64,000 bases of DNA from Cryobacterium zongtaii. Its GTDB lineage: Bacteria; Actinomycetota; Actinomycetes; Actinomycetales; Microbacteriaceae. A model generated the notes under the pieces. That model had not been told where the DNA came from. It did not search any database and saw only the letters and a program-made list of their open reading frames with translations. How positions within the stretch are numbered: the stretch's first letter is position 1; the number at the start of each line of letters is the position of its first letter. Location of the stretch: NCBI RefSeq assembly GCF_002909375.1, contig NZ_PPXD01000017.1, forward strand, positions 50,135 through 114,134, in the 5' to 3' direction. Of the stretch, positions 20,538 to 28,618 are shown one piece after another. The translations under genes were made by a program, and so were the position numbers.

Positions 20538-22120
20538 CACAGCCACCCGGCTTCCTGCAGTGCGAGTCGGGCGTCATCCCTGGCTGAATACGGGAGCTTC
20601 ACTCCGGCTACCTCCTGGTAGTTCTCGTGGCCGGGCCCTGCGTAGAGCACGACATCGCCCTCCGCGGCCAACGATAGCGCGCGGCGGAAGGCTGTGGCGG
20701 GGTCGGGGACCTCGTAGAGTTCCCCCTCTGGCACGGCTTCCCGTGCCGCGGCGAGCAGGGTCGCCCTGATGGTGGCCGGATCTTCGAATCGCGGATGGAA
20801 GTCGGTGATGACGACGGCATCCGCGCCGCGGGCGGCAATGGCGCCCATAGCGGCGCGCTTGGTCTTGTCCCGGTCGCCGTCGGCGCCGAAGACCATGATG
20901 ATTCGCCCGGCGGTGGAGTCGCGGATCGCCCCGAGGGTGTTGAGGAAGGCATCCGGGCTGTGGCCGTAGTCGATGTAGACCAGCGGGCCCCGGTCGCCGG
21001 AGATCAGTTCGGCACGTCCCGGGATGTAGGCGTTGATGCCGCCGTCGCGGGTGAGGGCATGCTCGATGGCGGCAAGGTCGAAGCCGCTCTCCACCAGCAT
21101 CACGATGGCCAGGGCTGCGTTGGCGGCCATGTACCAGCCGAGCAGGGGCACTCGGGTCTGCAGCCGACGGCCATCGGGGCCGTCGAGGGTGAATTCGGTG
21201 AAGCGGGCACCGGTCCGCACGACGTTCATGCGCCAGTCAGCATCGGCCGGGCTGCGGTCGGCGTCGGCCGACCCGACCACGGGGTTGTTGCCGAGGGTAG
21301 TGACCGGGATCCGGCTCTCCGACGCAATGCGGCGGCCCCACTCGGAGTCAACCGTGACCACTCCGCGGCGGGAGCGGTCGGGCTGGAAGAGCTCCAACTT
21401 CGACTCGAAGTACTCCTCCATCGACGCGTAGTCGTCGAGGTGATCGTGGGAGAGGTTTGTGAACCCGGCGACATCGAAGACCAGTCCGTCGACCCGGTGG
21501 CGGCTGATCGCCTGGGCAGAGACCTCGATGCCGACGGCCCGGACCTCGGCTTCGCGCATCCGGGCCAGCAGGGCGTGCAGTTCGCTGGCCTCCGGAGTGG
21601 TCAGGGAACTGGTCACGGCGATGTCGCCGATCCGGCGTTCCGCTGTGGAGGTGAGCCCGGCGACGACACCGAGCTGACTGAGGATGGCGAACAGCAGATA
21701 GACGACGCTGGTCTTGCCGTTGGTGCCGGTGACGGCGAACAGGTCCGCAGGGTTATCGACTGTGCGGTGGATCCAGGCCGCCACGGTGCCCAGCGCGGCG
21801 CGGACATCCGCCGTGACGAGGATCGGGAGGCCGCAATCGGCTGCCAGCAGTGCACCGGCCTCGTCGGTCAGTACGGCAACGGCCCCGGCTTCGCGGGCCG
21901 CCCTGATGTGGGATGCCCCGTGGATCATCCGTCCGGGCACGCCGACGAACAGGTCGCCGGGCTGCACCGTGCGCGAGCTGAGGCTCACGCCGGTCAGTTC
22001 TACGCCCGCGGTGTCGCCGCGGACGTCAAGCTCAAATTCATCGACCAGTCCGGACAACGATCGCGGGACCGGATGCTGAGGACGGAGAGCCGAGGGTGCC
22101 AAATCGGTCACGAGGCTCAC
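20537..22120 (-). CDS. murE: MurE ligase with atypical diamino-acid motif
   Basis: MurE adds the diamino acid at stem position 3. The 527-residue protein has the three Mur domains: P-loop TGTNGKTS (residues 131-138), NLSHDHLDDY (222-231), the lysine that is usually carbamylated at K241 in YFESKLELF, and the C-terminal domain. At 440-444 the expected meso-DAP motif D-N-P-R reads D-F-H-P-R, and G-K-G-H-E reads G-P-G-H-E (495-499). Microbacteriaceae often use 2,4-diaminobutyrate, ornithine or lysine, so a non-DAP substrate is likely (inference). It starts with GTG at 22120, four nt after the ftsI stop. Confidence 0.95.
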   Translation of the reverse strand: MSLVTDLAPSALRPQHPVPRSLSGLVDEFELDVRGDTAGVELTGVSLSSRTVQPGDLFVGVPGRMIHGASHIRAAREAGAVAVLTDEAGALLAADCGLPILVTADVRAALGTVAAWIHRTVDNPADLFAVTGTNGKTSVVYLLFAILSQLGVVAGLTSTAERRIGDIAVTSSLTTPEASELHALLARMREAEVRAVGIEVSAQAISRHRVDGLVFDVAGFTNLSHDHLDDYASMEEYFESKLELFQPDRSRRGVVTVDSEWGRRIASESRIPVTTLGNNPVVGSADADRSPADADWRMNVVRTGARFTEFTLDGPDGRRLQTRVPLLGWYMAANAALAIVMLVESGFDLAAIEHALTRDGGINAYIPGRAELISGDRGPLVYIDYGHSPDAFLNTLGAIRDSTAGRIIMVFGADGDRDKTKRAAMGAIAARGADAVVITDFHPRFEDPATIRATLLAAAREAVPEGELYEVPDPATAFRRALSLAAEGDVVLYAGPGHENYQEVAGVKLPYSARDDARLALQEAGWL

Positions 22121-22124
22121 TTTC

Positions 22125-23903
22125 TTACCAGGTACCGGGGAGATCAGGCGCGGCGGCGCCCGAGGGAACTGCCCGGTACTTTTTCAGCACCTGACTCATG
22201 ACCTCTTGAAAGACCGGAGCGGGGGCTGCTGACGAATTCATGTTAACAGGGTCGGCCAGACTCACCGAAACGACGTACTGCGGATCGTCCGCCGGAGCGA
22301 AGCCTGAGACCGATACCAGGTAGCCCTTGGAGTACCCGCCGTTGCCGTCTGGCATCTGTGCGGTACCGGTCTTGGCGGCGGCCCGGTAGCCCGGGATTTC
22401 CCAGGTGTCGGCCAGCCAGGCCTTCTGGTACACCATCTCGAGGATGTCCGCAGTGTCGCGTGCCGCCTCGGCTGACACGACCTGGGTGCCCTCCGCCGCG
22501 GGAACGTCGGTGAGGGTGCCGTCTGCGGCGCGGCAGCCGGAGACCAGCTGCACGGGCATCCGGACGCCGCCGTTGGCGATGGTCTGGTAGATGCTCGACA
22601 CTTGCAGGGCCGTCGTGGTCAGGCCCTGGCCGAACATTGTGGCGTACTGGGTCTGGTTGTCCCACTCGTCGGCCGGGTGCAGAATGCCGGGGTCTTCGCC
22701 GGGGAAGCCGGTCTCGGTTTCGGTGCCGACCCCGAACTTGGTCATGTAGTCGTAGCGCTGCTGATTGGTCAGACGCTCGCCGAACTGCGACGTGCCGGTG
22801 TTGGACGACTCGATCAGTACCCCGGTGAGGGTGAGGTTGAGGTCGGGGTGTGATGAGCTGTCATTGATGTTGGCGCCGTTTTCCGGCAGGTAACGGTAGG
22901 GGGCGACGACCTGGGATTCGGGGGTCGCCACGCCGGCGTCGATCACGGATGCCGCGGTGAGGGCTTTGAAGGTGGAGCCGGGCTCGTAAGAGGCCGTGAA
23001 GGCGCGGGAGCCGCGATCCTCTGGGTTGGTCGTGGCGCTGACATCGTTGGGGTCGACACTCGGGTAGTCGGCCACGGCGACGAGCTTGCCGGTCTTGACC
23101 TCCTGCACGATGACGTTGCCCCACGCTGCTCCGGTCTTCTGGGCCTGCTCGGCGAGCACCTTCTGCACAAAAAATTGCAGGTCGGAGTCGATGGTGGTGA
23201 TGACGTCGCTGCCGTCGGAGGCGGGCTCGGTGGTCACGGTGCTTTCCGGCAGCCGCACGCCGTCGGCGCCGCGCTCGTAGGTCTCCGAGCCGTTGTTGCT
23301 GGCGAGGCAGGAATCCTGGCCCACTTCCAGTCCTGCCTGAGCCTCGCCCGCCGACGAGACGAAGCCGACGAGGTTGCCGGCGACGGCGCCGTTGGGGTAG
23401 ACCCGGCCCGGGTTCTGCTGGAAGGTGAGCCACGGGATATCGAGGGCGGACAGAGCCCGGAACGCATCGACGCCGACCTGCCTGGCGACGAGCGCGTAGT
23501 CCGATTTAGGGTTGTCGGCGAGGGCCTCGGTGATGAGGGCCTGGACCTGCTCGGTGGGCAGACCCACGATGGCGCCGATGTCCGCCACGGACTGGGCCAG
23601 TGGCACCGTGGTTTCGACCCCGTCGACGGTGCGGGTGAACGGCGAGGCGTTCTTGGGCGACAGTGCCACGTCGTACCGCATCACGGTCCCGGCCAGCACC
23701 ACGCCATTGGCGTCGAGGATCTCGCCGCGCGAGCCGTAGACGGTTCTCTCGACCGACCGGTTGCCGAGGGAGTCGGCGCTGAGGGTGTCAGCGCGCACCA
23801 CCTGGATATCGACGAGGCGAACGACGAACACGCCGATGATGGCGACGAGTACAACGATGGTCGCCGCGATCCTGCGCTTGCTGGACATGTGTGTTCTCGC
23901 CAC
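22125..23903 (-). CDS. ftsI: Septal transpeptidase FtsI (class B penicillin-binding protein)
   Basis: FtsI cross-links septal peptidoglycan with FtsW. The 592-residue protein has one N-terminal membrane anchor (IAATIVVLVAIIGVFVVRLV), a pedestal domain (about 45-220), and the transpeptidase domain with S-T-F-K in EPGSTFKALT (about residue 308), S-S-N in ESSNTG (about 365), and K-T-G in AAKTGTAQ (about 509). The GTG at 23903 is preceded by GGGAGGACC; an in-frame ATG at 23888 is the alternative. It lies 31 nt after ftsL. Confidence 0.96.
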   Translation of the reverse strand: MARTHMSSKRRIAATIVVLVAIIGVFVVRLVDIQVVRADTLSADSLGNRSVERTVYGSRGEILDANGVVLAGTVMRYDVALSPKNASPFTRTVDGVETTVPLAQSVADIGAIVGLPTEQVQALITEALADNPKSDYALVARQVGVDAFRALSALDIPWLTFQQNPGRVYPNGAVAGNLVGFVSSAGEAQAGLEVGQDSCLASNNGSETYERGADGVRLPESTVTTEPASDGSDVITTIDSDLQFFVQKVLAEQAQKTGAAWGNVIVQEVKTGKLVAVADYPSVDPNDVSATTNPEDRGSRAFTASYEPGSTFKALTAASVIDAGVATPESQVVAPYRYLPENGANINDSSSHPDLNLTLTGVLIESSNTGTSQFGERLTNQQRYDYMTKFGVGTETETGFPGEDPGILHPADEWDNQTQYATMFGQGLTTTALQVSSIYQTIANGGVRMPVQLVSGCRAADGTLTDVPAAEGTQVVSAEAARDTADILEMVYQKAWLADTWEIPGYRAAAKTGTAQMPDGNGGYSKGYLVSVSGFAPADDPQYVVSVSLADPVNMNSSAAPAPVFQEVMSQVLKKYRAVPSGAAAPDLPGTW

Positions 23904-23934
23904 GTGGTGGTCCTCCCGTATCGGACTGCCGTGT

Positions 23935-24525
23935 CTATCGAGTGGTCGGCGACGGCAGGCCGTCGGCTACCGTAACCGCCGCAGGGGCGGTTCCGGCGGC
24001 AGGCGCGCCGGAGGCGACGCTGGTTCCCTGGCCGCCGGCGGGCAGCTGGGTGACGAGGGGAACCCCGGTGAGCAGGGAGTTGGGAACGAGGCTGGCGGCG
24101 CCGGCCGCTCCGCCGCTGGCGGAGGTCGGCGCCCCGAGAACGGCGCCGTCGGACAGCCGCAGGTAGGCCGGGGTGGAGTTGCTGACCATGCCGAGTGCTT
24201 CGGCGTTGGCGGCGAGGCTCTGCGGCGAGGACACGCGGATGAGGTCTTCACTCACGCTGTCGGCGGTGCGGCCGAGTTCGACCTGGCTGGCTCGCAAGGC
24301 CGAGATCTCATAGGCACCCTGAGAGATCCCCACGCTCAGCAACAGCTGAGCCACGATGACGGCACCCACACAGGCCACCGCCGACAGCGCGTAGACGACG
24401 CGGGGACGCGTGTGAGTGCTGGGGCTCACGATCTCGATGTGGCGGCGTTCGTCGGCGCCGCTGCGTTCGGTGAAGTCGGGGCGCAGCGGTTCTGTTGTCA
24501 GCACCCGGGCCAGGTTGTCGCTCAT
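23935..24525 (-). CDS. ftsL: FtsL-like division protein
   Basis: The 196-residue product fits FtsL by position between rsmH and ftsI and by layout: an approximately 45-residue cytoplasmic N-terminus, one membrane segment ([21 protein letters not shown]), then a short heptad-like region ([20 protein letters not shown]). Sequence similarity in this family is low, so the call rests on position and topology. The tail (about 130-196) is unusually long and Ala/Gly/Pro-rich. Its ATG overlaps the rsmH stop as ATGA. Confidence 0.85.
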   Translation of the reverse strand: MSDNLARVLTTEPLRPDFTERSGADERRHIEIVSPSTHTRPRVVYALSAVACVGAVIVAQLLLSVGISQGAYEISALRASQVELGRTADSVSEDLIRVSSPQSLAANAEALGMVSNSTPAYLRLSDGAVLGAPTSASGGAAGAASLVPNSLLTGVPLVTQLPAGGQGTSVASGAPAAGTAPAAVTVADGLPSPTTR

Positions 24526-25589
24526 TCGGCTCTCCTCAGTCGTTCGGCGGCACGCAGGCGAACCGATGTTGCACGGGGGTTGATGGCTTTTTCTTCTTCG
24601 GAGGCCAGTTCGGCGCCCCGGATCAGTAGGGTGAACAGCGGTTTGTGCTCCGGGAGCTCCACGGGGAGGCCGGCAGGGGCGCTCGACTGCGATGCGGCAG
24701 CGAACATCCTCTTGACGATGCGGTCTTCGAGCGACTGGTAGGCCATCGAGACGATGCGGCCGCCGACGGCCACCGCCTCCATCGCGGCGGGGATGGCGCG
24801 TTCGAGGACGGCCAGTTCCTGGTTGACCTCGATGCGGAGCGCCTGGAAGACCCGCTTGGCGGGGTGCCCCATGCGCTGCACGGCAACCGGAGTGACCTTG
24901 GTGATCACCTCGACAAGCTGGGCGGAGCGCACGAACGGGGTCGTCGCCCTGGCCTCCACGATCGCCTTGGCGTATCGGCCGGCAAGTTTCTCTTCGCCGT
25001 ACTCCTGGAAGATGCGGCGGAGGTCCCCCTCGCTGTAGTCGGCCAGGATCCGCTCGGCGGTGAGCGGCGACGTGCTGTCCATTCGCATGTCCAGCGGAGC
25101 ATCCTTGGAGTAGGAGAAGCCGCGTTCGACCTGGTCGAGCTGCATGCTGGAGACGCCGAGGTCGAAGAGGATGCCCTGCACCTCGCTGATACCGAGGCCG
25201 GCCAGCGCGTCGAGGATTCCGTCGTAGACGGTGTGCACGAGGTGGATGCGGTCTCGGAACGGCTTGAGGCGTTCCTCGGCGATGGCCAGGGCGTCGAGGT
25301 CGCGGTCCAGGCCCACCAGGGTGAGACCGGGGAACCGGGTCAGCATGGCCTCGGCGTGACCGCCCATGCCGAGGGTGGCGTCGACGAGGATCGCGCCCGG
25401 CGCGGCCAGGACCGGGCCGAGCAACTCGATGCTGCGCTCGAGCAGCACCGGAGTGTGGATCTCGTTGAGCTGCGGCCGTTCGGCCGAGGCATCGGGGGTC
25501 TTGTCGCTGTTCATCTCGTTGTTCATGTCGTTGTTGTCGTTGTTGTTGTTCATAGCTACCGGGGCCGGATCCTGGAGCCTGATCCCCAT
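24522..25589 (-). CDS. rsmH: 16S rRNA m4C1402 methyltransferase
   Basis: RsmH N4-methylates C1402 of 16S rRNA using SAM. Family motifs are [28 protein letters not shown] (SAM binding), [23 protein letters not shown] and [15 protein letters not shown] kept the ATG at 25589 (355 residues) because AGGCGG lies five nt upstream. The first 35 residues include an Asn/Asp tract encoded by AAC-type repeats, and in-frame ATGs at 25553 and further downstream are alternatives. Core homology begins near residue 40. Confidence 0.94.
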   Translation of the reverse strand: MGIRLQDPAPVAMNNNNDNNDMNNEMNSDKTPDASAERPQLNEIHTPVLLERSIELLGPVLAAPGAILVDATLGMGGHAEAMLTRFPGLTLVGLDRDLDALAIAEERLKPFRDRIHLVHTVYDGILDALAGLGISEVQGILFDLGVSSMQLDQVERGFSYSKDAPLDMRMDSTSPLTAERILADYSEGDLRRIFQEYGEEKLAGRYAKAIVEARATTPFVRSAQLVEVITKVTPVAVQRMGHPAKRVFQALRIEVNQELAVLERAIPAAMEAVAVGGRIVSMAYQSLEDRIVKRMFAAASQSSAPAGLPVELPEHKPLFTLLIRGAELASEEEKAINPRATSVRLRAAERLRRAE

Positions 25590-25653
25590 CCGTTCCGCCT
25601 GGCACCGGGGAAGTGTGTCAGGAGGGCAACGGCTGGGAGTCAGGAACCAGGAG

Positions 25654-26085
25654 CTAGAAGAGTCCCGGAATCACCTCCTCCGTGATGTTGGCGAACGAGG
25701 CTTCCTGCTCGATGAGGTAGAGGTCCCAGACCTCGGTGTCCCAGATCTCCACGCGGTTGCCCACGCCGATCACCGTGAGGTCGCGACCCAGGCCCGCGTA
25801 GGCCCTGAGGTTGGCGGGGATGGTCACCCGGTTCTGCTTGTCGGGTGTTTCGGCGCTGGCTCCGGACAGGAAGACACGAAAGAAGTCGCGCCCTTCCTTG
25901 CTCGTGATGGGCGCCTGGCGGATCTTTTCGTGCACCTCATCAAAATCACGCGAGGTGAAGACGTACAGGCACCGTTCCTGGCCGCGCGTCATGACGATGC
26001 CGGTCGAGAGTTCCTCGCGGAACTTGGCCGGCAGGATGACGCGTCCTTTTTCGTCGAGCTTGGGGGCATAGGTCCCGAGGAACAT
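25654..26085 (-). CDS. mraZ: MraZ transcriptional regulator
   Basis: MraZ is an AbrB-fold DNA-binding protein that controls the dcw operon. The 143-residue protein carries two tandem MraZ repeats: [23 protein letters not shown] at the N-terminus and the second around [17 protein letters not shown], each with the D-x-K-x-R-hydrophobic-P core. The ATG at 26085 follows a GAGAGGGG ribosome site. It is the first gene of the minus-strand dcw block and has two tandem MraZ-box-like repeats 34 nt upstream, so autoregulation is likely. Confidence 0.95.
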   Translation of the reverse strand: MFLGTYAPKLDEKGRVILPAKFREELSTGIVMTRGQERCLYVFTSRDFDEVHEKIRQAPITSKEGRDFFRVFLSGASAETPDKQNRVTIPANLRAYAGLGRDLTVIGVGNRVEIWDTEVWDLYLIEQEASFANITEEVIPGLF

Positions 26086-26118
26086 TCATCACCCCTCTCT
26101 TCCGGCCAAGGTCAGGTG

Positions 26119-26138
26119 TTGCTCCACTTTACTCCACT
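26119..26138 (-). promoter_or_regulatory. Tandem MraZ-box-like repeats upstream of mraZ
   Basis: On the minus strand the sequence reads AGTGGAGTAA AGTGGAGCAA, two 10-bp direct repeats sharing AGTGGAG and the AAAGTGG core. MraZ boxes in other bacteria are short direct repeats containing GTGG with 10-bp spacing. They lie 34-53 nt upstream of the mraZ start codon. Confidence 0.6.
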
Positions 26139-26365
26139 ATCAACCACCGCGTCTGGAAAACGCGCGATATTGCTGCGAACTTGCTTGATTATTCCCTGAA
26201 AACACTGTGAATCACTGGGTGGAGGAAAATCCCACACTTTGGGGCCGTTTAGGGACATTTTGGGCGCAAAAAAGAACCGACCTGGTGGCCGGTCCTGTTT
26301 GGTGAGACGAAGTGGGTGAAAAGGGAGCGTTCGGGGTGGCGGGCGGCGGGAGCCGGGGAATGCAG
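26139..26365. other. Intergenic stretch between the mraZ operator and the DUF3040 terminator
   Basis: No credible gene lies here. The stretch is relatively AT-rich near 26180-26280 and should hold the dcw promoter reading leftward, but I cannot fix convincing -35 and -10 boxes. An imperfect hairpin (ACCGACC-TGGT-GGCCGGT, one mismatch) at about 26278-26295, flanked by an A6 run on its left, would act as a second terminator for leftward transcription. Confidence 0.4.
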
Positions 26366-26396
26366 AACGCCCGCCGTCTGGGTGAGGGCGGGCGTT
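26366..26396 (-). terminator. Terminator hairpin after the DUF3040 gene
   Basis: AACGCCCGCC (26366-26375) pairs perfectly with GGCGGGCGTT (26387-26396) around an 11-nt loop. It lies 34 nt past the stop codon of the minus-strand gene that ends at 26430. Confidence 0.7.
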
Positions 26397-26429
26397 GCTG
26401 GTTATCGCTGAGTGGTTACTGCTGAGTGA

Positions 26430-26810
26430 TTACTGCTGGCCGTCCTGTCGACGGTCCCAGCGGTCATTGAGCTTGTCCATGAAGCCCTGCTGGTTGCGAG
26501 CTTGAGCCGGACGGCGGGGCTGGCTGGACGACGGCCTCGTCGCCCGAGCTGTGCGGCCAGGCGTGATGGCCAGGAGCACACCCCCGAACATGATGATGAA
26601 TCCGACGATACCCAGCCACAGCTGTTGCACCGCGACACCGGCGACAAGAGTCGCTATCCCGACGACGCCGGCGAGTACTCCGAGCACAATAGAACGGTAG
26701 TTGGGGCGGAGGCGGGTGCCTCCAACGCTCGCCACGAATTCGGCATCGTTGTGATAGAGACTGCGCTCCATCTCTTCGAGGAGTCGCTGCTCTTGTTCTG
26801 AAAGCGGCAT
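26430..26810 (-). CDS. DUF3040 membrane protein
   Basis: The 126-residue protein begins MPLSEQEQRLLEEMERSLY, the characteristic actinobacterial DUF3040 N-terminus, followed by two hydrophobic segments (about 41-60 and 66-84) and a basic, Gln/Arg-rich tail. Function is unknown; the family often sits next to dcw genes in actinobacteria. It is divergent from the polyprenyl synthase gene, 73 bp apart, and is followed by a clear terminator hairpin. Confidence 0.85.
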   Translation of the reverse strand: MPLSEQEQRLLEEMERSLYHNDAEFVASVGGTRLRPNYRSIVLGVLAGVVGIATLVAGVAVQQLWLGIVGFIIMFGGVLLAITPGRTARATRPSSSQPRRPAQARNQQGFMDKLNDRWDRRQDGQQ

Positions 26811-26871
26811 CTCATTCCTCCAATTGGGGATCGAGCGGATTAGACCCTAATTCTAGTCCCGCCGAGATGGC

Positions 26872-26877
26872 TAGGCT
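26872..26877 (+). promoter_or_regulatory. -10 element of a leaderless promoter for the polyprenyl synthase
   Basis: TAGGCT is followed by exactly six bases and then the GTG start at 26884, so transcription would start at or next to the start codon. There is no ribosome site. The same arrangement occurs at 30031 and 59277. Confidence 0.55.
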
Positions 26878-26883
26878 AGGCAG

Positions 26884-28005
26884 GTGACCGAAAGCACTCG
26901 ACTGGTCGATCTGGTTCATTCTCGTATCGACGAATTCATCAATACGCGTGAGTCAATTGTGACGACCATCAGCGGCGACCTGGCTGTGCTGGTCGACTTC
27001 TCACGGCAGTTTCTCAGCGGCGGAAAGCGCTTCCGGGCCCAGTTCGCCTACCTCGGCTGGCAGAGCGTTACGGCCTCCCCCGGGCCCCCCGCGGCGGGCG
27101 CTCCCGCCGGCGTGCAGGGCGAGACCGCAGGCATCGTGTCGGTCGCCTCGGCGTTGGAGGTTTTCCACGCCGCGGCGCTCGTGCACGATGACATCATCGA
27201 CAATTCCGACACCCGCCGCGGTGCGCCATCCGCTCACCGCCGCTTCGAGAGCCTCCACGGCGCCGAAGGGTGGGCGGGCAGCCCCGGTGACTTCGGCCGG
27301 GCCTCGGCGATCCTGCTCGGCGACCTCCTGCTGGGCTGGAGCGACGAGCTACTCGACGAGGGCCTCGACGACGCCCCCGACCGGGTCAGCGCCCGTCGCG
27401 CGCGGCGGGAGTTCAACCTGATGCGCACCGAGGTCACGGCCGGCCAGTATCTGGACATCCTCGAGGAACGCGCCTGGCTTACCCAGCCGGAGGCGGAGCT
27501 CCTCGACCGCGCCGTGCGGGTGATCATCTTCAAGTCGGCCAAGTACAGCGTTCAGGCTCCCCTCGTGATCGGCGCCGCCCTCGCTGGAGCCACCGACGAC
27601 CAGCTGGACACCCTGCGTGCTTTCGGCCTGCCGCTCGGCATCGCCTATCAGCTGAGGGACGACCTGCTCGGAGTTTTCGGGGACGCAGCAGTGACCGGCA
27701 AGCCCAGCGGGGACGACCTGCGCGAGGGCAAACGCACAGTCCTGATCGCTCTGGCGAGGGAGCGCCTGGACACGTCCTCGCTGCACACCGTCGACCGGCT
27801 GCTCGGCCGGCCCGACCTGACGCCGGATCAGATCTTGTCGTTGCAACAGATCATCGTGGACAGCGGAGCCGTCGACAGGGTGGAGACCCTCATCCAGCAG
27901 AACGTCGGCCAGGCGCTGGAGGCGTTGACCGGATCGGACGTGGCGGCCGGGGTCGCGGCAGAGCTGACCGACTTCGCTGGAACGGTAACGCGGCGCGTCT
28001 TCTAG
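26884..28005 (+). CDS. Trans-polyprenyl diphosphate synthase
   Basis: This 373-residue enzyme condenses IPP with allylic diphosphates. First Asp-rich motif LVHDDIIDNSDTRRG (DDxxD, about residue 100) and second LRDDLLGVFGD (about 259) are intact, as are GGKRFRAQFAYLG and the K in FKSAKYSVQAP. It resembles actinobacterial IdsA-type synthases; product length (geranylgeranyl or longer, for example for menaquinone) cannot be read with confidence. The GTG start appears leaderless. It is one of two such synthases here (the other is crtE at 54076). It converges on the Rv2175c-like gene with a hairpin between them. Confidence 0.92.
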   Translation: MTESTRLVDLVHSRIDEFINTRESIVTTISGDLAVLVDFSRQFLSGGKRFRAQFAYLGWQSVTASPGPPAAGAPAGVQGETAGIVSVASALEVFHAAALVHDDIIDNSDTRRGAPSAHRRFESLHGAEGWAGSPGDFGRASAILLGDLLLGWSDELLDEGLDDAPDRVSARRARREFNLMRTEVTAGQYLDILEERAWLTQPEAELLDRAVRVIIFKSAKYSVQAPLVIGAALAGATDDQLDTLRAFGLPLGIAYQLRDDLLGVFGDAAVTGKPSGDDLREGKRTVLIALARERLDTSSLHTVDRLLGRPDLTPDQILSLQQIIVDSGAVDRVETLIQQNVGQALEALTGSDVAAGVAAELTDFAGTVTRRVF

Positions 28006-28025
28006 TAGCGCGGCGCGTGTCTCAG

Positions 28026-28060
28026 CACCGCGCCACGTCGTCTAACGACGGGGCGCGGTG
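28026..28060. terminator. Bidirectional terminator hairpin
   Basis: CACCGCGCC (28026-28034) pairs with GGCGCGGTG (28052-28060), and CGTCG/CGACG form an inner stem around TCTAA. It lies between the convergent genes ending at 28005 and 28080. Confidence 0.65.
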
Positions 28061-28079
28061 GCGTGGATCGAAAGTGCGA

Positions 28080-28439
28080 TCAGGCCAGGGCTTGAGCGAC
28101 GCGACGGACCTCGGCCTTGCGGCCGGCCAGAAGTGCGTCGATCGGGGGAACTCCGAGGCTGTCGTCCACCTCGAGCAGCCACTCCATGGCCTGGTCGTCG
28201 GTGAAACCGTCGTCGGCGAGCACGATCAGGGTGCCGCGAAGCTCACCTACCGGCGCGCCATCACGGATGAAGGAGGCGGGCACGCTGACCTTGCCGTCGC
28301 GGCGGACGGCGAGCAGGTGCTTGTCCTCGATGAGCTGCCGAACCCGGCTGTGGCTGATGCCGAGGACCTCTACGAGGTCGGGAATGCCGAGCCAGTCTGG
28401 GCCGGAGGCGGATGTTTGAACAGAAGACGATTCGGTCAC
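28080..28439 (-). CDS. Rv2175c-like DNA-binding protein
   Basis: The 119-residue protein has an N-terminal winged-helix/HTH region (GIPDLVEVLGISHSRVRQLIED), a beta wing (LLAVRRDGKVSVPASFI) and a C-terminal helix pair (MEWLLEVDDSLGVPPIDALLAG). This layout matches M. tuberculosis Rv2175c, a DNA-binding substrate of the kinase PknL, and a PknL-like kinase lies 1.6 kb away. Its DNA targets are unknown. The Ser/Thr-rich N-terminus (MTESSSVQTSASG) could be a phosphorylation region. GTG start at 28439. Confidence 0.8.
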   Translation of the reverse strand: MTESSSVQTSASGPDWLGIPDLVEVLGISHSRVRQLIEDKHLLAVRRDGKVSVPASFIRDGAPVGELRGTLIVLADDGFTDDQAMEWLLEVDDSLGVPPIDALLAGRKAEVRRVAQALA

Positions 28440-28618
28440 CCCTCAAGCTTCCCATGATTCGTCATCGCCGACAAACCCCTGCTTCGTCGCCAATTCCAGA
28501 CACTTCCTGGGGCGTACCCGCGTGGTTAATTGACTCGGCATTCCATCTGTGTCAGCGTTGAGAACACGTCAGCTCTCACGGAGACAGCTGTCGACGAGTA
28601 GTCAACGAGCGGAGCGTC

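Noticed and set aside
25489..25560. AAC repeat at rsmH considered as a phase-variable contingency locus
   Set aside because: The unit is three bases, so most slips keep the frame; kept only as a low-interest note.
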